This document shows positions 32,287 through 42,842 of a stretch of 64,000 bases of DNA, one piece after another. The stretch lies in NCBI RefSeq assembly GCF_905171765.1, contig NC_053392.1:397262119-397326118 (forward strand), in the 5' to 3' direction. The first letter of the stretch is position 1. Every line of letters starts with the position of its first letter. The DNA comes from Bufo bufo. Taxonomy: Eukaryota > Chordata > Amphibia > Anura > Bufonidae. The position numbers and the translations under genes were made by a program. A model generated the notes under the pieces. That model had not been told where the DNA came from. It worked only from the letters and a program-made list of their open reading frames with translations, and searched no databases.

Positions 32287-33498
32287 TGAAGATTTCCCAA
32301 GAAAAGAGAAGCTGTATCATCCACCTCATCAATAGCGGTATCTTGGCCAAGAACATTGCCAAACTGTATCATGTGAGTGCCATGACAATTGGAAGAATAC
32401 GAAATGAAGACTATTCATCCATTCCAAATCCAAGATGTGGACGTCCAGTCAGTTCTGGCGTGACAAACACGGCAGTGGAGGTGGGTATGCTTCGTAATAG
32501 TGAGATCACAGACGTCCATGCAAGAACCGTGTGATGCGCATTAAACAAGTTTGGAATGGTGGCCTGAAAAAAGGTGAAGAAGCCTCGAGTTCAATATCGT
32601 CATAAGAAGCAATCACGAACATGAAAAAGATTAAGGAAAGCAGCACTCACCATTTGTTGTATTGATAGTAGCTTAATTTGGGTAAAAACATGGTAGATGT
32701 GGGTCACTGCACAGCAATCCAGGGCAACAGCCGTTTCGCACTAAACAGTCAATCGATCAACACTTTTTATAGCAGAGCACCACCATAGTATTGCGTGAGC
32801 AGCCGTGGCAAGTGTGAATCCAGTCATAAGCTATCAGATACCGCATGGTGCAGTGCCGACTCTCTCTTTTTGAATCATCATAAGAAGCGTTGCCTCGAGT
32901 TACCAAAAATAGCCTAGGACCTGATGGGTGCAAATGGGTCTGGAAGAAACCAGGGAAAAGGGGCTAATGAATTGAGAAATTGAAGGAACTGTCAGGTTTG
33001 GTGAAGGAAGCCTGATGATATGGGGTTGTTTGACAGCAAAAGGCATTGGATACTTGACCAGGATCGATGGTGGTCATAATGCTGAGCTATATGTGAGTTC
33101 CCTATAACACAAGTTACTTTGTACACTCGAGTACTTTGGGAATGAAAAGGATGACGTAGTGTTCCAGCAGGACAACAACCTGACACATATGTCGAGATAG
33201 GCAAAGAAATTGTTCAATGACAGTGGAGTACAGGTGCTGTATTGGCTCCCAGTCATTAGAACTCAACCCAATCGAACACTTGTGGGTAGAGTTGAAGAAA
33301 AAGCTGTATTTGTACCCAAGTGAGTTGACCAGTATGCACCAACATTGGGAACGTGTAAAAGAGACCTGGGAACAGATTTTGATCAAGACATGCTTGAATA
33401 TGATCGAGAGCATGCCCAGAAGGAGTCAGGAAGTGTTGAAAGCCAAAGGTGGATTTGCAAAATGCTACAAAAATAATAAAAAACTACTAGAACTTTAG
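32287..33498 (+). pseudogene. Tc1/mariner-like transposase, broken and interrupted
   Basis: N-terminal piece MKISQEKRSCIIHLINSGIL then NIAKLYHVSAMTIGRI (helix-turn-helix) and NPRCGRPV (linker) to 32534. The frame is lost and interrupted by the 267-bp insert. Past it, ENLGLM-type sequence is hardly readable. The C-terminal part has LELNPIEHLWVELKKKLY (catalytic Glu region) and ends NNKKLLEL at 33498. Inactive. Confidence 0.8.
32611..32877 (-). mobile_element. 267-bp insert with 11-bp target duplication
   Basis: TCATAAGAAGC occurs at 32600-32610 and again at 32878-32888, and removing the insert restores the transposase reading HKKRCLEL. The minus strand carries GCGAAACGGCTGTTGCC, resembling the 3' half of a hammerhead, but no CTGATGA. 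Variable-length duplication suggests retroposition. Inferred short Penelope/retrozyme derivative. Confidence 0.6.
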
Positions 33499-33589
33499 GA
33501 GCAAAACAGTAAAAATGCAGTTACATGACAAGAATCTGCATAACTAATCATATGCAAATTGTTGCAAGTCCAATTTATGTATGACTAGC

Positions 33590-34925
33590 AGAAGGACCCG
33601 GCTTTGCACGGGTATATTTCATAAATTTCATTTAATGTTTCTGTGTGAGGTTAAAAGATCCACAGTGTTCTCCATCACAGTGACCTCCACAGCAGCTGCC
33701 CTTTTAATAGTGACCTCCACAGTCCCCTTCCCCCTTAACAGTGACCTCCACAGCGCCCACCCCTTTAACAGTGACCTCCACAGTGGCTGCCCCTTTATTA
33801 GTGACCTCCACAGTACCCCATCTCCTTAACAGTGATTTCCACAAAACCCCCCTCCCTTAACAGTGACCTCCACAAAACCCCCCTCCCTTAACAGTGACCT
33901 CGACAGCGCTCCGTTTCCTTAAAATGTGACCTCAACAACACCCCACCCCCTTAACAGTGACCTCTACAGCACCCTGCCCCTTAACACTGACCTCTATAGC
34001 GGACTGTGCCCTTAACTGTGACCTCCACCGTTCTCTGCCCCCTTAACAGTGACCTCCACAGTACACCGCTGCCTTAACAGTGACCCCCCACAGTGTCTGC
34101 ACCTTTTAATAGTGCCCTTCACAGTCCTTGCCCCCTTAACAGTAACCTCCACAGTGCCCTGCCACTTAACAGTGACCTCCACACCGCACACCCATTTATT
34201 AGTGACCTCCACAGTACCCATCTCCTTAAGAGTGATTTCCACAAAAACTCGTCCCCTTAACAGTGACCTCTACAGCACTCTGCCTCTTAACACTGACCTC
34301 CATATCGGACCGTCCCCTTAACTGTGACCTCCACCCGAGCCTGCCCCCTTAACTTTGACCTCCACAGCACTCCGCTCCCTTAACAGTGTCATCCTCAGCG
34401 CTCTGGCCCTTTAAAGGTGACCTACAGCAGTGAAGAAACATGGCTGGGTTGTTATGGAAACCTGGTGTAAAACAGTTTGTCAAGACTAAGGGTCTGCCAG
34501 CTTCTTTTGGCTGATGAGGGTCATGTGATGGTGCCATATAGGGATGAGCGAATCCGAAGTGGATTTGCATAAAACTTTGTTTGAATACTGTACAGAGCGA
34601 GCACTCCGTACAGTATTGAATGTATTGGCTCCGATGAGCCGAAGTTATTACTTCGCGAAGTCTAGTGAGACTTCGGGTAATAACTTTGTAAATTAATTTC
34701 TACTGTGAAAAACCTTGCTACCGAATTCGGGTTCAGTTCCAGGTGGTACCTGATTTGCTTATCCCTAGTGCCATATTTGTATTTTTTGGGAATATCTCAG
34801 GAATGGTATGTCATATAGAGCTGGCCTTAAACCTCCCCAGATGCCAGATGTACCTATGTGCCAAATTTGGTGCAGATCGGTCCAGTCATTTGGTCGTGCA
34901 TAAAGAACAGACAGACAAACTCATT
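33590..34925. repeat. Dispersed repeat with 28-31 bp minisatellite core
   Basis: Begins AGAAGGACCCGGCTTTGCAC and ends GTGCAGATCGGTCCAGTCAT...ACAGACAGACAAACTCATTT, a pair of motifs that I recall from a widespread animal repeat. The core 33660-34430 is about 25 imperfect copies of CAGTGACCTCCACAGYRCCC. Superfamily not assigned. Confidence 0.65.
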
Positions 34926-34933
34926 TTTATATA

Positions 34934-35065
34934 CAGGTGAAACTTGAAAAATTAGAATATCGTGCAAAGTTCATTTATTTCAGTAATGCAATTTAAAAGG
35001 TGAAACTAATATATAATTTGGATGATTATGGCTTACAGCTTATGAAAACCCAAAAGTCACAAGCG
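34934..35065. mobile_element. Tc1/mariner terminal fragment
   Basis: ACAGGTGAAACTTGAAAAAT followed by TATCGTGCAAAGTTCATTTA and GGATGATTATGGCTTACAGC: a known-looking Tc1-type inverted end joined to a subterminal piece, with the middle missing. The other end is cut by the adjacent repeat. Confidence 0.6.
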
Positions 35066-35117
35066 AAAAAAAAAAAAAAACACCAAAAAAGCTGCGTGCA
35101 TTCCTCATTTTATGTAA

Positions 35118-37063
35118 CGTCCGGCCCATAACACAGGTCTGCGACTAAAAAGCTGTTTGAATATTTTCATCTAATTTCCATGTATTTTGGTGTGCTGAAA
35201 ACAAATAAAATATTGAAAAAAACTCCTAGACTTCATGATTTGCCACAAAATGCTAAATTGTCTTCAAATTTTTGGTATTTATTTTTTTATATCATGGGTT
35301 TTTAACCAAATTTAAAGTCCAAATTACTATTAATTCGCATAAATGCAATTAAGATATAAAATGCCCAAAAAAAACTTAAAGGGGTTGTCCGAGTTGTGTA
35401 AAAAAAAAAAATATATAGCACTGTAAATCTGATGGTCAGCAATATATACATAAGCTAAGCAAGTTTTAGGGGGGGGGGGGAGTCTATATCCTCATTCCCT
35501 TAGTTCTGTTCTTGCCCCATTGTTGTTACTTGCAGGTAAACAATCTCTGCCCCCCCCCCCTTCCTGCAAAGGGGGTGAATAAAAGTGCTGCTCTGAGTGA
35601 CATGTCTGACTACTGGGATACTCAGCAGCATGCTGTATGTGTAAGCCTCAGCCCTGAGTCTGTGCTTCTAATGGTAGAAGGGGTTAATCTTTCCTGAAGA
35701 ATCTGACTTTGAAGGTGATACAAGACCAAAATTGTTTTCTTAGGAGGAGATGAATGATTTGGTAAGAGACTTGAATCTTCCCAAAGATGCTGCTGAGGTA
35801 CTCGGATCAAGGCTGTGTCATCTTCATGGTTCAGACATCGTGAAAAGGAGTTCGTTCCTTACTTCGCCCAGGAAGACAAGTTGGTTTATTGCATCGATGT
35901 CGAAGGTCTCTGAAGGGTCAATTTAAAATCCAATATGATTCAGAGCAGTGGCGTCTTTTTACAGATTCTTCAAAAAGAAGTCTCAAAGCAGTTTTACTCC
36001 CCAACGGTGGTTTTTACGCTTCCATACCTGTAGGTCATTCCTAACACTTGAAGGAAACCTACGAGAACTTGGAATTGGTTCTAAGTAAACTTAAATATGA
36101 AGACCATGGTTGGCAAGTGTGTGGGGACTTGAAGGTCTTGTGCATGCTGCTCGGGCAACAAGCTGGGTATCACTGGACCAAGAAGAGTTGGCAGCCGAGG
36201 GTGCTAACAGTCGGTGAAAAAAATGTCCTCCGAGAAACTTTGGTACCTTCCCATAAAGTTCTTCTACCACCTCTCCACATAAAATTGGGATTGATGAAGC
36301 AATTCGTAAAATCACTTCCAAGAGATGGAAAATGCAAATGAATTCAAATACTTGGTCACCAAGTTTCCAGGCCTGTCGGAGGCAAAATTAAAGGAAGGTG
36401 TGTTTGTCGGACCAGACATTAGAAGGCTTATATTTGATCAAGAGTTTGTCAATACCATGACTGATCCTCAAAAAGAAGGGTGAATTGCATTTAAAGAAGT
36501 CGTACAGAAATTTTTAGGCAATAACAAAGATCCTCACTACAAAAAGATCGTCGGACGAATGCTGAAAGCATTTCAAGCTTTAGGTTGCCTGATGAGTTTG
36601 AAAGTGCATTTCCTCCAGTCCCACCTTGACTACTTTCCAGAAAATTTGGGAGCTGTGAGTGAGGAATAAGGTGAACGATTCCACCAAGAGATGGAAAGGA
36701 GATACCAGGGAAAATGGAGCATTACAATGATGGCAGACTACTGTTGGATGCGTTAGAGAGACATTCCAGATGCTACTCACAAGCGTAAAGGCACCAAGAG
36801 GAGCCTCACAGGGAAGAAGAATAGAGTTTAGTGTGTGTAGGTGAGCTCATTTCAGTTCAAAAAAGGATTTTCATTAAACAATTGTAATAAAACTTTAATT
36901 TTAAAAGTCTATTTCCATTTATTTTGAGGTATTGCCTTATTTAACAGTTACCTAAATTGTCAGGAAACGTGATGTCCTATGACAAAATGGAGGTCATTTT
37001 TGGATTCAGCACACCAAAAAACATAAAGATTATGTGGAATAACCAAAACAGCTCTTGACTAAA
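35118..37063 (+). mobile_element. Unassigned DNA transposon with transposase-like remnant
   Basis: Subterminal inverted repeats: GACTAAAAAGCTGTTTGAAT and TTTGGTGTGCTGAA on the left (35133-35200) pair with TTCAGCACACCAAA and CCAAAACAGCTCTTGACTA on the right (37006-37061). Between them are a G-tract, a C-tract and a decayed frame (35690-36830). Confidence 0.6.
35690..36830 (+). pseudogene. Remnant of a widespread transposon-linked protein (family not identified)
   Basis: Reads in several frames. Visible pieces: QFKIQYDSEQWRLFTDSSKR then SLKAVLLPNGGFYASIPVGH near 35922-36030; KETYENLELVLSKLKYEDHG and WQVCGDLKVLCMLLGQQAGY at 36050-36170; LPPLHIKLGLMKQFVKSL near 36270; FVGPDIRRLIFDQEF near 36405; LKVHFLQSHLDYFPENLGAV followed by GERFHQEMERRYQGKW near 36598-36715. 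I remember this motif order from uncharacterised, often multi-copy proteins of arthropods and cnidarians, usually tied to mobile DNA, but cannot name the superfamily. Stops and shifts make it inactive. Confidence 0.6.
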
Positions 37064-37188
37064 AAATGGTGAATCGCGCGTTTTTTTTTCTGTTACGGAA
37101 TTCTCCGCATAGGAGATTTTTTTTATATTTTAATAGTTCGCACTTTTTTGGGCGTGGCGATATGTAATGTTTATTTATTGTTTATATA

Positions 37189-38768
37189 CAAACCGGATTC
37201 CAAAAAAGTTGGGACACTAAACAAATTGTGAATAAAAACTGAATGCAATGATGTGGAGATGGCAAATGTCAATATTTTATTTGTAATAGAACGTAGATGA
37301 CAGATCAAACGTTTAATCCGAGTAAATGTATAATTTTAAAGGAAAAATACGTTGATTCCAATTTTCACGGTGTCAACAAATCCCCAAAAAGATGGGACAA
37401 GTAGCAATAAGAGCCTGGAAAAAGTAAATTTGAGCATAACGAAGAGCTAGAAGACCAATTAACACTAATTAGGTCAATTGGCAACATGATTGGGTATAAA
37501 AAGAGCTTCTCAGAGTGGCAGTGTCTCTCAGAAGCCAAGATGGGTAGAGGTTCACCAATTCCCACAATGTTGCGCAGAAAGATAGGGGAGCAATATCAGA
37601 AAGGTGTTACCCGGCGAAAAATTGCAAAGACTTTGCATCTATCATCATCAACTGTGCATAACATCATCCGAAGATTCAGAGAATCTGGAACAATCTCTGT
37701 GCGTAAGGGTCAAGGCCGTAAAACCATACTGGATGCCCGTGATCTCCGGGCCCTTAAACGACACTGCACCACAAACAGGAATGCTACTGTAAAGGAAATC
37801 ACAGAATGGGCTCAGGAATACTTCCAGAAACCATTGTCAGTGAACACAATCCACCGTGCCATCTGCCGTTGCCAGCTGAAACTCTACAGTGCAAAGAACA
37901 AGCCATTTCTAAGCAAGATCCACAAGCTCAGGCGTTTTCACTGGGCCAGGGATCATTTAAAATGGAGTGTGGCAAAATGGAAGACTGTTCTGTGGTCAGA
38001 CGAGTCACAATTCAAAGTTCTTTTTGGAAATCTGGGACGCCATGTCATCCGGACCAAAGAGGACAAGGACAACCCAAGTTGTTATCACCGCTCAGTTCAG
38101 AAGCCTGCATCTCTGATGGTATGGGGTTGCATGAGTGCGTGTGGCATGGGCAGCTTGCATGTCTGGAAAGGCACCATCAATGCAGAAAAATATATTCAGG
38201 TTCTAGAACAACATATGCTCCCATCCAGACGTCATCTCTTTCAGGGAAGACCCTGCATTTTTCAACAAGATAATGCCAGACCACATTCTGCATCAATCAC
38301 AACATCATGGCTGCGTAGGAGAAGGATCCGGGTACTGAAATGGCCAGTCTGCAGTCCAGATCTTTCACCTATAGAGAACATTTGGCGCATCATAAAGAAG
38401 AAGGTGCAACAAAGAAGGCCAAAGACGATTGAACAGTATTAGACAAGAATGGGAGAGCATTCCTATTTTTAAACTTGAGAAACTGGTCTCCTTGGTCCCC
38501 AGACGTCTGAGTGTTGTAAGAAGAAGGGGAGATGCCACACAGTGGTGAAAATGGCCTTGTCCCATTTTTTCTGGGATTTGTTGACACCATGAAATTCTGA
38601 TTCAACATATTTTTTCCTTAAAATGGTACATTTTCTCAGTTTAAACTTTTGTTCCGTGATTTATGTTCTATTCTGAATAAAATATTAGAAGTTGGCACCT
38701 CCACATCATTGCATTCAGTTTTTATTCACGATTTGTATAGTGTCCCAACTTTTTTGGAATCCGGTTTG
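37189..38768 (+). mobile_element. Tc1-like DNA transposon, one lesion seen
   Basis: TA at 37187-37188 and 38769-38770. Inverted ends CAAACCGGATTCCAAAAAAG and its complement, about 70 bp. 1580 bp, normal for a full-length element. Inserted in foldback repeat copy 2. Confidence 0.93.
37540..38442 (+). CDS. Tc1-like transposase (DD34E), C-terminus shifted
   Basis: ATG 37540 (MGRGSPIPTMLRRKIGEQYQ) is preferred over 37486, whose extra 18 residues are not transposase-like. Order: first HTH around RRKIAKTLHLSSSTVHNIIR, GRGRK-type linker (GQGRKT), second HTH around SVNTIHRAICR, then catalytic WSDESQF, FQQDNARPHS and SPDLSPIENIW. Thirty-four residues separate second Asp and Glu, the DD34E spacing. 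The frame stops at EQY (38442), but the expected C-terminal sequence continues in another frame (RRRGDATQW-like, 38518-38545), so a frameshift has removed about 35 residues. The core is intact; activity is uncertain. Confidence 0.9.
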   Translation: MGRGSPIPTMLRRKIGEQYQKGVTRRKIAKTLHLSSSTVHNIIRRFRESGTISVRKGQGRKTILDARDLRALKRHCTTNRNATVKEITEWAQEYFQKPLSVNTIHRAICRCQLKLYSAKNKPFLSKIHKLRRFHWARDHLKWSVAKWKTVLWSDESQFKVLFGNLGRHVIRTKEDKDNPSCYHRSVQKPASLMVWGCMSACGMGSLHVWKGTINAEKYIQVLEQHMLPSRRHLFQGRPCIFQQDNARPHSASITTSWLRRRRIRVLKWPVCSPDLSPIENIWRIIKKKVQQRRPKTIEQY

Positions 38769-39619
38769 TATTTTAGATGTAAAATTGAGAAAGGGGGTGA
38801 TTAAAACTTAAAATTATTTATGTTTTTGTTTTGTTTTTTAACTTTTTATTTAATAACCATTAGCCCCCTTCGGGGCTAGAACCTGGGATCTTTTCATCCC
38901 TTGTCCTATTCACAGTAACAGAGCTCTATTAGGGTGAATAGGACTTCACATTCTGTCTGCTGCCCTGTGCATAGTACACACAGCAGCAGGGAGCTTACCA
39001 TGGCAGCTAGGGCTTCAGAAGCGTCCTGGCTGCCATGGTAACCGATCGGAGCCCCAGGATTACACTGCTGGGGGTCTGATCAGAAGCTGCCACCAATGAG
39101 GAGGAGGGGAAGGGACCCTGTGGCCACTGCCACCAATGATTATACTACTGGGGGTGTTGGATGGTGCACTGTGCCACCAATGAAGATAAGTAACTTTTTA
39201 ATACAAATACAGGAGGTGGGTGCCGGCAGCAGAATCACATAGCCGGCACCCGACCTCTGACAGGGCGCTACGATCCGCAGCAGTTAACCCCTAAAGTGCG
39301 GTACCTGTCTCCTGTATTTGTATTAATGGTTTAGTTATCATCATTGGTGGCGCAGTGGCCACAGCCCCTCCCCTCCTCCGCCCCTCTCATTGGTGGCAGC
39401 AGCGTCACAGGGGAGAGGGAGAGAGACTCCTTTCCTGTGCTGCTGAGGAGAACATGGAGCGCGCTGAGAGCAGCGTACGCCATATGGGTTCTCTGATACT
39501 AGACTGTGCAGTAGCGCAGCCTAGTATCGGTAAATGTCAAATCCCGGTATCGAATCGATACTAGTACAAAAGTATTGATTGGGTATCGATAATTCGATAC
39601 CCGCAACAACCCTATATCA

Positions 39620-40160
39620 TAAAAACATTTTTGATAGGCTGTAATTTGATCAAGTTTGGAATCTGTTATGTACTGATATCTGTTCATTCATGGAATATCC
39701 CTTTTACTGGGGTCCTTCAAGGTTATGTTTTATAGCAAGAATATTGTTACAGACTTAATCTTGCTGTCAGAAATGCTGGAATGGCCTTTGAGATCAGAGT
39801 CTAAATAGTCCCTTACTAATAATTAGAAGGCTTCTCTGAGACTCCGGTATTGATGACCTATCCTTAGCCCTGCTCCTATTTTAGAATAGGTCATCAATAC
39901 CTAATTCTTGTAAAGAATCGTTAACTACCATTTATATGTTTATATCAAATCCGCTTTCCTCAGGATAGGTCATCAATATCAGGTCAGTGGGGACCCGGCA
40001 CCCTGTCAGTCAGCTGGTTGAAGACAAGGCCGTGCTACGTGCGAACGCAGCCTTCCCTTCATTGTTTACCTACTTGCGGTCGACATAATTTGAATAGGAT
40101 CCAGAGGATAGGTCATCAATATTAAAATCTTGGAAAACCTGTTGAACAAATTTTGGGGCA
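39620..40160. repeat. GATAGGTCATCAAT-type MITE pieces
   Basis: ATGACCTATCC and GGATAGGTCATCAATA motifs occur inverted at 39854, 39887, 39962 and 40107, matching the family at 28951-29257. No gene. Confidence 0.5.
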
Positions 40161-40195
40161 TGAAAAGCTAAAATTACCAAGCCAGATATCCATCT

Positions 40196-40234
40196 GTAGA
40201 CAGCTGTTTTGGGGTGTTTGCCCCTCATCAGTAC
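40196..40234 (-). ncRNA. Hammerhead-like motif, GAAA changed to AAAA
   Basis: Inverted partner: CTGATGA (40231 to 40225), stem II GGGG-CAAACA-CCCC intact, then AAAA in place of GAAA, CAGCTG, TC and TAC. The invariant G12 is lost, so it is predicted inactive, but stem II shows the ancestral form. Confidence 0.65.
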
Positions 40235-40366
40235 TTTATAGGATTCTGGCTGGCTGAGTGTGATGCCTTGAATGCAGCTTACGTAGGTCTCCATAGGCAG
40301 CTACTTCCTTTAAGGAGCGCCATCACCTGCCTAAGCTAGTTTAAGGTGTCACACTCAGCCTACAAT

Positions 40367-40406
40367 GTACTGATGAGAGCCAAGCACCCCGAAACAGCTG
40401 TCTATG
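40367..40406 (+). ncRNA. Hammerhead-like motif, stem II damaged
   Basis: CTGATGA (40370-40376), GAGC-CAAGCA-CCCC stem II region with only two good pairs, GAAA (40391-40394), self-paired CAGCTG stem III, TC (40401-40402), and a weak stem I GTA/TAT. The core is conserved; folding is doubtful. Confidence 0.6.
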
Positions 40407-40518
40407 GATGGATATCTGGCTTGGCTATTTTCCCTCATCATGTCCCAGTGTTTGTTAAAAAAGTCGACCTTGACTCTTTACTCTGAGAGCCAGCACCTTG
40501 CCATATAAATATAAACTA

Positions 40519-42142
40519 CAGTTGCAACAAAAAGTATGTGAACCCTTTGGAATGATATGGATTTCTGCCCAAGTTGGTCATAAAATGCGATCTGATCTGA
40601 AGTCACAACAATAGACAATCACAGTCTGCTTAAACTAATAACACACAAAGAATTAAATGTCACCATGTTTTTACTGAACACACCATGTAAACATTCACAG
40701 TGCAGGTGGAAAAAGTATGTGGACCATTGGATTTAATAACTGGTTGAACCTCCTTTGGCAGCAATAACTTCAACCAAACGTTTCCTGTAGTTGCAGATCA
40801 GACGTGCACAACTATCAGGAGTAATTCTTGACTATTCCTCTTTACAGAACTGTTTCAGTTCAGCAATATTCTTGGGATGTCTGGTGTGAATCGCTTTCTT
40901 GAGGTCATGCCACAGCATCTCAATCGGGTTGAGGTCAGGACTCTGACTTGGCCACTCCAGAAGGCGTATTTTCTTCTGTTTTAAGCCATTCTGTTGTTGA
41001 TTTACTTTTATGCTTTGGGTCGTTGTCCTGTTGCAACACCCATCTTCTGTTGAGCTTCAGCTGGTGGACAGATGGCCTTAAGTTCTCCTGCAAAATTTCT
41101 TGATAAACTTGAGAATTAATTTTTCCTTCGATTATAGCAATCCATCCAGGCCCTGACGCAGCAAAGCAGCCCCAAACCATGATGCCCCCACCATGATACT
41201 TCACAGTTGGGATGAGGTTTTGATGTTGGTGTGCTGTGCCTCTTTTTCTGCACACATAGTGTTGTGTTTTTCTTCCAAACAACTCAACTTTGGTTTCATC
41301 TGTCCACAGAATATTTGGCAGTACTGCTGTGGAACATCCAGGTGGTATTGTGCAAACTGTAAACGTGCAGCAATGTTTTTTTTGGACAGCAGTGGCTTCC
41401 TCTGTGGTATCCTCCCATGAAATCCATTCTTGTTTAGTGTTTTACGTATCGTAGATTCGCTAACAGGGATGTTAGCATATGCCAGAGACTTTTGTAAGTC
41501 TTTAGCTGACACTCTAGGATTCCTCTTTACCTCATTGAGCAGTCTGCGCTGTGCTCTTGCAGTCATCTTTACAGGACGGCCACCCCTAGGGAGAGTAGCA
41601 GCAGTGCTGAACTTTCTCCATTTATAGACAATTTGTCTTACCGTGGACTGATGAACAGCAAGGCTTTTGGAGATACTTTTATAACCCTTTCCAGCCCTAT
41701 GCAAGTCAACAATTCTTAATTGTAGGTCTTCTGAGAGCTCTTTTGTGTGAGGCATCATTCACATCAGGCAATGCTTTTTGTGAAAAGCAAACCCAGAACT
41801 GGTGTGTGTTTTTTATAGGGCATGGCAGCTGTAACCAACACCTCCAATCTCATCTCATTGATTGCACTCCAGTTGGCTGACACCTCACTCCAATTAGCTC
41901 TTGGAGATGTCATTAGTCTAGGGGTTCAGGGGTTCACATACTTTTTCCATCTGCACTGTGAATATTTACATGGTGTGTTCAATAAAAACATGGTAACATT
42001 TAATTATTTGTGTGTTATTAGTTTAAGCAGACTGTGATTGTCTATTGCTGTGATTTAGATGAAGATCAGATCACATTTTATGACCAATTTGTGCAGAAAT
42101 CCATATCATTCCAAAGGGTTCATATACTTTTTCTTGCAACTG
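40519..42142 (-). mobile_element. Tc1-like DNA transposon, reverse copy
   Basis: TA at 40517-40518 and 42143-42144; ends CAGTTGCAACAAAAAGTATG and its complement. Same family as 23785-25402, and less decayed in the N-terminal half. Confidence 0.92.
40733..41758 (-). pseudogene. Tc1-like transposase with frameshifts
   Basis: ATG 41758 gives [20 protein letters not shown] with HTH regions uninterrupted through [34 protein letters not shown] and FHGRIPQRKPLLSKKNIAAR. The frame runs to 41201 past a shift near 41290, where catalytic sequence moves to the frame 40935-41282 ([37 protein letters not shown]). A further shift precedes the last part to the stop at 40733. DD34E type; inactive as it stands. 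Confidence 0.88.
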
Positions 42143-42297
42143 TATTCGGTTTTAGCCCATGGGCAGTCATTTTCAAACATGGTATATTGGTATATACTAG
42201 ACATGGTCTGTCCAGCTTTAAACAATTTCCTAATGTATTTTAATAAGCAGTAACATAATAAATGCAGTCTGTGCTTGGTATAAATATGTGTAAAATA

Positions 42298-42310
42298 TAA
42301 ATATATATAT

Positions 42311-42347
<37 letters not shown>

Positions 42348-42348
42348 A
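42298..42348. repeat. (TA)n microsatellite
   Basis: Two (AT)n tracts separated by an AAAT break. Confidence 0.95.
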
Positions 42349-42349
42349 G

Positions 42350-42557
42350 AATAAACACACCGCAGCACATCCGTATGGTGAAAAAATGGTGGGATCCTTT
42401 ATTCACCCAAGCAGCGACGTTTCGGTCCGCTTGCTGGGACCATTTTCAGCTTGCTTGAAAATGGTCCCAGCAAGCGGACCGAAACGTCGCTGCTTGGGTG
42501 AATAAAGGATCCCACCATTTTTTCACCATACGGATGTGCTGCGGTGTGTTTATTCTT
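42350..42557. repeat. Near-perfect 208-bp palindrome with GAAACGTC cores
   Basis: Arms 42350-42448 and 42451-42557 are inverted copies with almost no spacer. Each has GGTCC-CAGCAAGC-GGACC followed by GAAACGTCGC (42481-42490 plus; 42414-42423 minus), the 3' half of a hammerhead; the CTGATGA part reads CTGAAAA or CTTGAAAA. Probably another inverted Penelope-derived end, decayed. Confidence 0.7.
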
Positions 42558-42640
42558 CTGGTTATTTGACACTTTGGTCGAGTGTCGACACCGCTGGCAC
42601 CCAATACTTGCTACAAGGAGTGCTGCCCTGAACTCCCATC

Positions 42641-42642
<2 letters not shown>

Positions 42643-42681
<39 letters not shown>
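42643..42681. repeat. (TA)n microsatellite
   Basis: About 19 dinucleotides. Confidence 0.95.
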
Positions 42682-42683
<2 letters not shown>

Positions 42684-42842
42684 TCTGCTCTTAAAAGGTT
42701 CTTATACATTAGGTTTCATCTGAACTCTTGCTACAATGCATACATCATATTAAACTTTTTTGAACAGCAGAATACTGACCTCTAGTGGTAACTTCTATGA
42801 ATGATTGTTCAGCAAAACTACTGTACAGCATATTCTTGTTAA

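Larger units (their letters stand above)
32101..33575 (+). mobile_element. Tc1-like DNA transposon, long inverted ends, decayed
   Basis: TA at 32099-32100 and 33576-33577. The ends share AATTGGACTTGCAACAATTT and continue as GATTCTTGTCATGTAACTGC, giving inverted repeats of about 100 bp. It is interrupted at 32611-32877. Confidence 0.88.
35066..39614. mobile_element. Foldback repeat copy 2, with two transposons inside
   Basis: Matches 22320-23768 in pieces: GTGCATTCCTCATTTT (35098), GGCGTGGCGATATGTAATGT (37151), GGGGCTAGAACCTGGGATCT (38872) and GATACCCGCAACAACCCTA (39594-39612). It is interrupted by 35118-37063 and by the Tc1-like element 37189-38768. The left terminus is lost. Confidence 0.75.
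40165..40445. mobile_element. Short head-to-head unit with two hammerhead-like motifs
   Basis: Arms 40165-40263 and 40349-40445 are inverted copies around an 85-bp spacer, sharing GCCAAGCCAGATATCCATC and ACAGCTGTTT. Each arm has a hammerhead-like core facing outward from the centre, the same plan as 27782-28770. Confidence 0.65.

Noticed and set aside
33590..34925. Helitron or RTE-type LINE origin for the repeat with AGAAGGACCCGGC and AACAGACAGACAAACTC ends
   Set aside because: No RT, helicase, terminal hairpin or target signature could be read; left unassigned.
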